DNA of 39,727 bases from an uncultured Saprospiraceae bacterium. Its GTDB lineage: Bacteria > Bacteroidota > Bacteroidia > Chitinophagales > Saprospiraceae. Position numbers and translations under genes: made by a program. The notes beneath the pieces were generated by a model. That model was given only the letters and a program-made list of their open reading frames with translations, did not search any database and was not told where the DNA came from. Positions 33,483-39,727 of the stretch are shown here, piece after piece. The stretch lies in the NCBI GenBank assembly GCA_937951685.1, contig CALFBG010000311.1, forward strand, positions 1 through 39,727. Reading direction: 5' to 3'. The first letter of the stretch is position 1, and the number at the start of each line of letters is the position of its first letter.

Positions 33483-34511
33483 ATGAAAAATACAATCTCT
33501 AAGATAACATTATTTGTAGCTACACTTTTATTACTAACGAATTGTGGGGACCGTAAAGGTTTACATGATCACAAAAATGGGCTTAAGAGCCATCGAATCG
33601 CTTTTTACAATGTAGAAAATCTATTTGACCTTGTGGACGATCCTACTCCGGGGGATGATGAGTTTACGCCTGCGGGAAAGAAGAAATGGGATTTAGAAAG
33701 ATATCAAGCCAAGCTTAACAATTTGAGTAAAGTTGTACGAGCGATGCAATTTCCTGAACTCTTTGGCGTGTGTGAAGTAGAAAATGCTACGGTACTTAAA
33801 GACCTAGCGGCAAATAAAGTTTTGGCAGGCCATAATTACGAAGTTGTGCACTTTGAGTCTCCAGATTATCGGGGAATTGATGTGGCATTATTATATAAAA
33901 AGGCAAGTTTCGAAGTTATTGCTTCTAATCAAATTCCAATTCATTTTCCCAAAGCCATCGTCGAGGATTATACTACGCGAGATATTCTTCACGTACGCGG
34001 CGTATTCCTCCAAAAAGATACGTTTGATATTTTTGTCAATCACTGGCCATCGCGGAGAGGTGGCCTGAAGGAAAGTGAGCCGAAAAGATTATTTGTAGCC
34101 GAACAACTTTCGATGACGATGCAAGCCATTCAGCGCAAATACCCCAATCGCTCTTTTGTTGTCATGGGAGATTTTAACGATGAGAGCAACAATAATAGTT
34201 TGTTGACCCTAAGTAAAAATGAGTATTTAGATTTGCACAATTGCAGTGCTAGTTTAGATGAGAAAGGAATGGGAACCTACAATTATCGTGGCAGTTGGAA
34301 TATGCTAGATCAAATTTTGGTTTCTCAAAAGCTTACCCAAGCGGGATCTAAGATTCAAGTAGGCGAACAAGTTATTTTCCGACAAGAGTGGTTGATGTAC
34401 AATGACCCTAAGCATGGTCCTAAACCAAATCGAACCTACGGCGGACCTAATTATTACGGTGGCTACAGCGACCATTTACCGGTCTACGTAGAATTGAGCT
34501 ATTCAAAATAA
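33483..34511 (+). CDS. Endonuclease/exonuclease/phosphatase-family lipoprotein
   Basis: 342 residues. Lipobox LLLTNC (Cys21). The EEP fold motifs are intact: AFYNVENLFDLVDDP (catalytic N and metal-binding E region), GVCEVEN, FVNHWPSRRGG (catalytic His), MGDFNDE (D-N pair), and YSDHLPVY (final D-H). Family members cleave phosphodiester or phosphomonoester bonds; secreted lipidated members in Bacteroidota are often annotated as endonucleases, and a nucleotide or phospholipid substrate cannot be excluded. Probably exposed in the periplasm or on the outer membrane. It is convergent with the PorE-like gene. Confidence 0.92.
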   Translation: MKNTISKITLFVATLLLLTNCGDRKGLHDHKNGLKSHRIAFYNVENLFDLVDDPTPGDDEFTPAGKKKWDLERYQAKLNNLSKVVRAMQFPELFGVCEVENATVLKDLAANKVLAGHNYEVVHFESPDYRGIDVALLYKKASFEVIASNQIPIHFPKAIVEDYTTRDILHVRGVFLQKDTFDIFVNHWPSRRGGLKESEPKRLFVAEQLSMTMQAIQRKYPNRSFVVMGDFNDESNNNSLLTLSKNEYLDLHNCSASLDEKGMGTYNYRGSWNMLDQILVSQKLTQAGSKIQVGEQVIFRQEWLMYNDPKHGPKPNRTYGGPNYYGGYSDHLPVYVELSYSK

Positions 34512-34653
34512 AGCTGTGGAATGCGAAAAGTAGCGATTGATGCTTAGCCCTTGTGTATAGCTAATACGAGTGATAAAATACCAAGTCAGCAAATTTTTAC
34601 GAAGATTTGAGACAGTGATATGAAGTAGTTTTTATACAACTTCGGTAAAACAT

Positions 34654-36594
34654 TTATTTCCGTAAAACTAAATCGACTCTCCGGCTACGATTTTCCTTAT
34701 CTTTATCTCCCGCGATGGCACCTTTGCCTTCACTGCGCACAATGCTATTGGTCACTCCTTGCGCACTGAGATAATCAACGATGGCTTGAGCGCGTTTTTC
34801 GGATAATTTTTGATTGTACGCGGCATCTCCCGATTGATCCGCGTAGCCAACAACCTCTACTTTCCAAACGGCCTCTTTCTTGAGTAAATCAGCCATAGAG
34901 TTGAGTTGAAAAGCGGTGTTTTTAGAGATTTCGTAAGAATCAAATTCGAAAAAGAATTGAATTCTTTTTTCGATTACGGTATGTCCTTTGGCAACGAGTT
35001 TAGGTTGAGGTTCTTCGCTAATTGCTGTTTTGGGTTGTAGTGGAATTGCCACTTTAATTGGCGTCGTATTATCTTGAGACATCAAGTAATTGGCTTCGAT
35101 GTAATCTTCAAACCCTTCCACGTTGACCTGAAAAGAATAAGCCTTATTCCCCGGAACACATAAGAAAAACCAGCCACTTTCGTCGGACTGCATCGTCCAT
35201 TTATCTTTATCTCGACCAATAGTAACTTCACAAGCAATTGGTTCTTGCGTTGCTTCGTTAAAAACATAGCCTTCCAAGTGTACCGTCGCTGCGGGTTGCA
35301 AGTCGGCGGGTAAATCGAAAGAATAGATATCGAGTCCTCCCTCACCACCGCCACGGGCGGAAGAGAAATAGGCAGATTTCCCATCTCCTTGCAGGTAGAA
35401 ACCCAATTCTTTGGCGGGGGAATTAATCGGATAGCCCATATTTACGGCTTTACTCCAGCGTCCATTGATTTTTCTAGAAATAAATAAATCGCCATCTCCT
35501 TGCCCTTGGTGTCCCGTAGAAGAAAAGTACAGCGTATTGCCATCACTAGAGATGAAAGGTGCTTCTTCGTCGCCTGCGGTATTTACGGCATTTCCTAGAT
35601 TTTCTGCGGCACTCCATTCGTCGTTTGCTTGCAAGTAACTTACCCAAATATCGGCACCACCCAAGCCTCCTTCACGCGAGCTCGCAAAAAATAGTGATTT
35701 GCCATCGCAACTAATCGAAGGCTGCGAATCCCAATAGTGAGAATTTAGTTGTCCCTCTACCCTAGTCACTTCACCAATTTCACCATTTCGAACTGCTGCG
35801 CGATAAATATCGCAACCGCCTTCCGTATCCGCTCGTTGACAACCTGCAAAGTAAAACGCTTTACCGTGGGCTTCAAATTTTGCCATTCCTTCATTTTCTT
35901 TGGTATTGAGCTTATTGCTAAAATACTTTGCTTTCCCCCATTCCGTGCTTTGTCGCTTGCTCACCATCACATTTTCGTCGCGATGTTTCTCTTTTCGTGT
36001 AAAGACTAAATGTTGTCCATCATTGGTAATTGTGGGTAAATAATCATCTTCGATCGAATTGATTCGATTGCCTTCCCAGTGGATCTTCACCGGAGAAGTT
36101 GTATCCATATTTTGAATATAAGCTAGGTTTTCCTCCCGTTCGGGCAATAGTAATTCGTAATTGATTTCGAGCCCCGATTCTTTAGCTTTATTGGCGTAAG
36201 CCTTTCCCTTCATTTCCTTAAACTGCCGATAATAATAACTAGCCTTGTCCATAATCGCTAATTTGAAATGCGCTTCACCGCATTCAAAAAAAGCAGCTCT
36301 GGACAATTTGGGATCCATATCAAAAGAATGCTCGTAAGCGGAAATCGCCGCTTCGTACAAGCCCAATTCCATATTTACCGTACCAAGTTCTCGATAAGCA
36401 ACGGCAAAATTATCTTTTAATTTAATGGTATGTTCTAGCTGTTTTTTAGCCAGTTTATAGCGCCCGTCATTCACTAAGGCTTGTGCCGCGCGCAAGGACT
36501 TTTTAGCATTGGTGGTTTCGTACAGTTCTACCGCCGTCTGTGCCGTCAAGGACCAGCTAAAAACTAAGAGGAATGGTAAAAATATAACTTTCAT
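34654..36594 (-). CDS. PorE-like outer-membrane protein: TPR, PD40 propeller, carboxypeptidase-regulatory and OmpA domains
   Basis: 646 residues. Signal peptide about 1-18 without a lipobox. TPR repeats (about 25-125), then PD40 / WD40-like blades (about 186-425; for example ITNDGQHLVFTR, SCDGKSLFFASS, SSDGNTLYFSS), a carboxypeptidase-regulatory-like domain (about 436-510, EGYVFNEATQEPI), and the peptidoglycan-binding OmpA domain (about 540-646, FFEFDSYEISKNT, VVGYADQSGDAAYNQKLSEKRA). This is the domain order of PorE, a T9SS component that binds peptidoglycan and the secretion machinery in Porphyromonas. PorE there is a lipoprotein; this one has no lipobox. Bacteroidota often have several proteins with this order, so orthology is not shown. 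Single gene; -7 box candidate at 36664-36671. Confidence 0.9.
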   Translation of the reverse strand: MKVIFLPFLLVFSWSLTAQTAVELYETTNAKKSLRAAQALVNDGRYKLAKKQLEHTIKLKDNFAVAYRELGTVNMELGLYEAAISAYEHSFDMDPKLSRAAFFECGEAHFKLAIMDKASYYYRQFKEMKGKAYANKAKESGLEINYELLLPEREENLAYIQNMDTTSPVKIHWEGNRINSIEDDYLPTITNDGQHLVFTRKEKHRDENVMVSKRQSTEWGKAKYFSNKLNTKENEGMAKFEAHGKAFYFAGCQRADTEGGCDIYRAAVRNGEIGEVTRVEGQLNSHYWDSQPSISCDGKSLFFASSREGGLGGADIWVSYLQANDEWSAAENLGNAVNTAGDEEAPFISSDGNTLYFSSTGHQGQGDGDLFISRKINGRWSKAVNMGYPINSPAKELGFYLQGDGKSAYFSSARGGGEGGLDIYSFDLPADLQPAATVHLEGYVFNEATQEPIACEVTIGRDKDKWTMQSDESGWFFLCVPGNKAYSFQVNVEGFEDYIEANYLMSQDNTTPIKVAIPLQPKTAISEEPQPKLVAKGHTVIEKRIQFFFEFDSYEISKNTAFQLNSMADLLKKEAVWKVEVVGYADQSGDAAYNQKLSEKRAQAIVDYLSAQGVTNSIVRSEGKGAIAGDKDKENRSRRVDLVLRK

Positions 36595-36911
36595 ATGTTC
36601 GGAACTAAATCAGGGGATTAATTTGTAATCTGGGATCTAAATTCAAATACTAAATATATCTAACAAAGATACAATCTTTACGTAAAACTTGTACTAAGAA
36701 ATGGAGCAAATGGAAGGGTTTATTTGAGTTGGCAGACTGCGTTTAAGCAATCTCTGTAGCGCTTAATACTGCAAAAATTTTGCCAATTGGATATTTGAAA
36801 GTCGGCCGGGCTGATTTTTGCTGATTTTTCACACGGTAGACTTTTTGTAGATCAATTGTACGGGACAAGTTAAGGCTAAATTGTTTTTTTTAGAAAAAGA
36901 TGGCTAACGCT
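36595..36911. other. Intergenic region, no gene seen
   Basis: Lies between the stop of the DUF4230 gene and the start of the PorE-like gene, both on the minus strand. It holds the -7 candidate at 36664-36671 and nothing else I can support. No clear terminator for the DUF4230 gene. Confidence 0.5.
36664..36671 (-). promoter_or_regulatory. Candidate -7 box of the PorE-like gene
   Basis: Minus-strand TATCTTTG, an exact TAnnTTTG match about 70 bp upstream of the start. A TTG at the -33 distance is not obvious. Confidence 0.4.
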
Positions 36912-38129
36912 CTATTTAAGGCTACCGATATCCATATTAATGCCATCCGTCGGACTCATTCGGTGGAAACCCACTTCCAGTTTAAAGCGATTGTTCAGCG
37001 AATGTACAACTGGTCCAATCATCATTTCCATCAAGGTTTTGGCTTGTTCTTTTGATTTTTCCATAATGTTGCTTTCGAGAGCTTCTCTGCGAAATTCTCC
37101 CCGTAGCAAGTTGAAGTTTTTATTAAGATCGACATTACTTAATTCTCGCAACCAACCGATGTCTAATTTATCAACTTTAGGAAAAACTTCGTGCGAAAGA
37201 ATCGTTGGTTCGGGCAAAGTAATCCGGACTATATTTTTTTTAGGATCGAGTGCTAAGTCAAAGAATTTATCCAATTTGAAGCCTACTTTCAGGATACTAA
37301 TGGCTGATACTTCGATGTCTGTCGAAGAAACTGCGTAGCCAAGCACTTTCGTTTGCAATTGCTTATTTAGTCCTTTTTTGTCTCGCACCTCCATCGTGGC
37401 TAGTTCGGCAATTACCGCCTCAATCTTTTCCTCCATCATCCCTTTGGACCGTGTAAAATCTTCGATTGCGGCTCTTTTTTGCAAGCGTTTCATCAAGGGG
37501 CGCATGGCTTCCGTCATGGCAATGCCGCAGGGAGAATCGATTTTTGATCCCTTGACGTTTAGTTTTCCACCTTCGGATTTTACCATAGACATGATGACGT
37601 GGTTGACGAGAAAGCAAGTATATTTAGAAGCCACTTCGTTGAGGATTTCTGCGGAGCTTGTCGCTTCATTCTCGTACCAAGCTTGATAAATATTATCGGA
37701 AGTATCTTTCAAGGCGACAAAATCTTTAAAATAGAGATCTTTCAAGTAGTCGTGGTGTACTTTATAGGAAGGTTCTAACTCCATTTTAAGACTATCGGGT
37801 AAGTTCATGCGCGTAGCGACGTGATTCAACATACTAAGGTTGAATTTATAGATCAATTCATTAAATTCTCGACTGTAGCGATATGGGTTTGATAAAATCG
37901 ACAAAGCATATTCCTCGTCCAATTCCATTTTAAAGTCGGCGGGCACATAGTTAATTTGCATTTCCTTCGGTACCATCGTATAGTTGGCAATACTATCACC
38001 AATACTCCCAATGCTTTGTCCCGTATAGTATTTATAAAAGAATAAAGCTGCGAAACAAAGCAAAGCAGTATAAAGCATGAGTTTTCCAATTCCCATCCCC
38101 GTTTTTCTCCTTGGCTGATAATCCGACAT
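36912..38129 (-). CDS. DUF4230-containing membrane-anchored protein
   Basis: 405 residues from ATG 38127-38129 (MSDYQPRRKTGMG); a start ten codons earlier is possible but less likely, as this one puts the arginine-rich patch before the membrane span. One transmembrane segment at about 15-36, then an extracytoplasmic helical region (about 60-210), then a part resembling DUF4230 (about 250-390) with alternating strands (VSAISILKVGFKLDKFFD and NIVRITLPEPTILSHEVFP, followed by charged helical sequence). DUF4230 is widespread with unknown function, and the match is by pattern only. The gene is divergent from folP. Confidence 0.7.
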   Translation of the reverse strand: MSDYQPRRKTGMGIGKLMLYTALLCFAALFFYKYYTGQSIGSIGDSIANYTMVPKEMQINYVPADFKMELDEEYALSILSNPYRYSREFNELIYKFNLSMLNHVATRMNLPDSLKMELEPSYKVHHDYLKDLYFKDFVALKDTSDNIYQAWYENEATSSAEILNEVASKYTCFLVNHVIMSMVKSEGGKLNVKGSKIDSPCGIAMTEAMRPLMKRLQKRAAIEDFTRSKGMMEEKIEAVIAELATMEVRDKKGLNKQLQTKVLGYAVSSTDIEVSAISILKVGFKLDKFFDLALDPKKNIVRITLPEPTILSHEVFPKVDKLDIGWLRELSNVDLNKNFNLLRGEFRREALESNIMEKSKEQAKTLMEMMIGPVVHSLNNRFKLEVGFHRMSPTDGINMDIGSLK

Positions 38130-38515
38130 AGTTGATATTTTTCTGATTAAAGGTAGCACTCTTTCTCTTCTACTCTTCTCTTTTAACGGAAAGATTAAAA
38201 TGATGTTCGCTGGAGGGAAAAAGTCCTTTCTTAAAGTTAGCAGTTGTTTGGATAAAATTACTGCTTTAAGGACGAAAAAAAGGGTTGGTCGTCACTATTA
38301 TTTGCATTGCTACTTAAAGGTCGCTATTTGGAGTTCTTTAAAAGTTCTTTAAAATTAGATCTTATAACTAGCCCAAAATTAACTACACTGAACAGTGGGA
38401 GCTTCGGCTAGGCTACTTTTTCCTCAATATACTAGGTCAAGACTAGAACATCACTTACTTTTAACTTGCAAAAAAAACACAAAGAAAAAATTACCACAAC
38501 TTCATAAAATATACC
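38130..38515. other. Divergent intergenic region with an 11-bp tandem repeat
   Basis: Between the DUF4230 gene (-) and folP (+). GTTCTTTAAAA occurs twice in direct tandem (38333-38343, 38344-38354). No ORF, RNA gene or exact promoter seen; a TACTTTTA near 38456 is one mismatch from a -7 box for folP. Confidence 0.5.
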
Positions 38516-39370
38516 ATGCTAGACGCTCCGCTCAGTTTAAATTGTAAAGGCCAATTATTATCGCTCGAAACGCCCATTATGATGGGGATTCTCAATGTGA
38601 CGCCAGATTCTTTTTACGATGGGGGGCGTTACCATCAAGCGGATGCTGCACTTCGACAAGCCGAAAAGATGATTGCCGAAGGAGCGAGCATCATTGACAT
38701 TGGGGGAATGTCTTCTCGCCCCGGAGCTCCGATTATCGAGACGGAGGAAGAGTTGCGCCGCGTCCTCCCAGCGATCCAGAAAATTAAACAACGTTTTCCG
38801 GAAATCATCATTTCTATTGATACGGTAAAAGCAGTGGTTGCTCAAGCGGCAGTCGAAGCTGGAGCTTCGGTAGTCAATGACATTTCTGCTGGTAAGCTGG
38901 ATGTGGATTTGTACCCAACGGTTGCGCGTTTAGGCGTACCTTATATTTTGATGCATATGCAAGGAAAACCGGCGTCGATGCAAGATCGACCGGAATACGG
39001 TGACATTAAGCAGGAAATGCTTGATTTTTTTGTAAAAGAAATAGAAGCCCTGACGGCACTTGGCGTAAAAGATATCTTGATTGATCCAGGCTTTGGCTTT
39101 GGTAAAACGCTCGAGAACAACTACGATTTGCTTGCTAATTTAGAAGTTTTTCGAATTTTACAACGTGCTATTTTGGTTGGAGTATCTCGAAAGTCAATGA
39201 TTTATAAATTATTAGGAGTCAAGCCAGAGGCAGCTTTAAACGGAACGAGTGCTTTACACTTATTTGCCTTACAAAAAGGAGCAAAAATCCTTCGCGTACA
39301 CGACGTTGGTGCGGCCAATGAGGTCCTTCAGCTTTGGCAACAGTTGGAAGCGAGTAGACAAAATAGTTAA
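38516..39370 (+). CDS. folP: Dihydropteroate synthase
   Basis: 284 residues. DHPS motifs: IMMGILNVTPDSFYDGG (pterin-binding loop 1), IIDIGGMSSRPGA (loop 2, usually DIGGESTRPG; here M in place of E and S in place of T), SIDTVKAVVAQAAVEAGASV, NDISAG, LMHMQGKPASMQ, LIDPGFGFGKTLENNY, and VGVSRKSMI. It joins 4-aminobenzoate with hydroxymethyl-dihydropterin pyrophosphate in folate synthesis and is the sulfonamide target. All catalytic Asp, Asn, Lys and Arg positions I know of are present. No neighbouring folate gene is in view. Confidence 0.96.
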   Translation: MLDAPLSLNCKGQLLSLETPIMMGILNVTPDSFYDGGRYHQADAALRQAEKMIAEGASIIDIGGMSSRPGAPIIETEEELRRVLPAIQKIKQRFPEIIISIDTVKAVVAQAAVEAGASVVNDISAGKLDVDLYPTVARLGVPYILMHMQGKPASMQDRPEYGDIKQEMLDFFVKEIEALTALGVKDILIDPGFGFGKTLENNYDLLANLEVFRILQRAILVGVSRKSMIYKLLGVKPEAALNGTSALHLFALQKGAKILRVHDVGAANEVLQLWQQLEASRQNS

Positions 39371-39464
39371 GGGGGATAATCAATGCGCCATCAATTTATT
39401 GATCCTGTGAACAACTTTACTAACATACAATTCTTTTTTATCATAAGAAGAACTTATTTTACAC

Positions 39465-39496
39465 TTCTCCTTGCAGTGTTTAAGTAGCAAGGAGAA
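39465..39496. terminator. Hairpin after folP
   Basis: Inverted repeat TTCTCCTTGC / GCAAGGAGAA, 10-bp perfect stem with a 12-base loop, about 95 bp after the folP stop. No T-tract on the plus strand (AATT follows), so a weak terminator or an RNA structure. Confidence 0.45.
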
Positions 39497-39530
39497 AATT
39501 ATACAAACTAATACTAAATAGCATTGCTTA

Positions 39531-39727
39531 ATGCTTTCAGAAAACACTATAAAAAAAGCTGCGCTCCGCTTTCTAAAAGGATATTATAAATATCGAGAAA
39601 GAGAAGGCCAAACGATTGCTCGTTACGACATGACTACGCAAAGTGGCATTATTGCGGATGGGCATCTCTCCTTTCCGAGAGAAGATGGCAGTTACTTTTT
39701 AGCCACTTTTGAAGCTACTTCTCACCA
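39531..39727 (+). CDS. Start of a gene cut by the window end, unrecognised
   Basis: An open frame from ATG 39531 to the last complete codon gives 65 residues (MLSENTIKKAALRFLKGYYK, then YREREGQTIARY..., GSYFLATFEATS). No stop is reached. Amphipathic start and mixed strands suggest a soluble or peripheral protein; there is no signal peptide. I do not recognise a family from this fragment. Confidence 0.65.
   Translation, partial: MLSENTIKKAALRFLKGYYKYREREGQTIARYDMTTQSGIIADGHLSFPREDGSYFLATFEATSH

Noticed and set aside
1..39727. tRNA or rRNA genes
   Set aside because: I looked in the gene-free stretches for cloverleaf-type sequences with a GGTTCGAATCC-like T arm and found none.

Overview
The window reads as a chromosomal segment of a member of the Bacteroidota. 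The likely group is Saprospiria/Saprospiraceae or a close relative, but the genus cannot be fixed from the sequence. Evidence: type A and type B C-terminal sorting domains of the type IX secretion system (T9SS), a protein with the PorE-like order TPR / PD40 propeller / carboxypeptidase-regulatory / OmpA, several lipoproteins, promoters of the TTG-N17-20-TAnnTTTG type, weak or absent Shine-Dalgarno sequences, and moderate-to-low GC. I see no phage, insertion sequence, integron, CRISPR array, rRNA or tRNA.

Layout. 0-2.4 kb: a polytopic membrane protein (-), divergent cutA (+), and prfB (-), which is read through an intact +1 programmed frameshift. 2.8-6.5 kb: a large secreted subtilase with FN3 and GEVED modules and a T9SS tail. 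6.5-8 kb: a nitrilase-family amidohydrolase and an overlapping META-domain lipoprotein (-). 8.0-10.9 kb: a BlaI-type repressor and an M56 (BlaR1/MecR1-like) membrane metalloprotease with an ATGA overlap. Two perfect 16-bp palindromes exactly 40 bp apart lie upstream, one of them inside the promoter spacer. The protease lacks a penicillin-binding sensor and instead ends in seven 29-residue 'IHxV' repeats. 11-14.3 kb, all (-): a carboxymuconolactone decarboxylase-like protein, an AraC regulator, then an operon of SDR oxidoreductase, a 50-residue single-span protein and a TRIC/UPF0126 channel. 14.6-20.4 kb: an EI24/CysZ-like membrane protein (+), a T9SS type B 'gliding-motility' protein (-), and a probable nrnA / FKBP lipoprotein / coiled-coil operon (-). 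20.8-26.6 kb: ndk, a cyclophilin, mutS2 (-), a non-coding 1.1-kb region with three 156-bp tandem repeats and many 13-nt mini-palindromes, then aroC. 26.6-29.6 kb: a class C beta-lactamase-like lipoprotein, a gene-poor patch with an apparent T9SS tail remnant and small ORFs, a single-span protein and a DUF2461 protein. 29.8-38.1 kb: a second T9SS subtilase, an endonuclease/exonuclease/phosphatase lipoprotein, the PorE-like OmpA protein and a DUF4230 protein. 38.5 kb to end: folP and the start of an unrecognised gene.

Taken together this is housekeeping (prfB, ndk, aroC, folP, mutS2, nrnA) mixed with surface and secreted proteins. Three T9SS cargo proteins and one possible T9SS accessory protein sit within about 34 kb. 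The part least explained by known biology is the BlaI/M56 pair, whose sensor input is replaced by the 29-residue repeats. The 156-bp repeat / mini-palindrome cluster between mutS2 and aroC is the most structured non-coding DNA.
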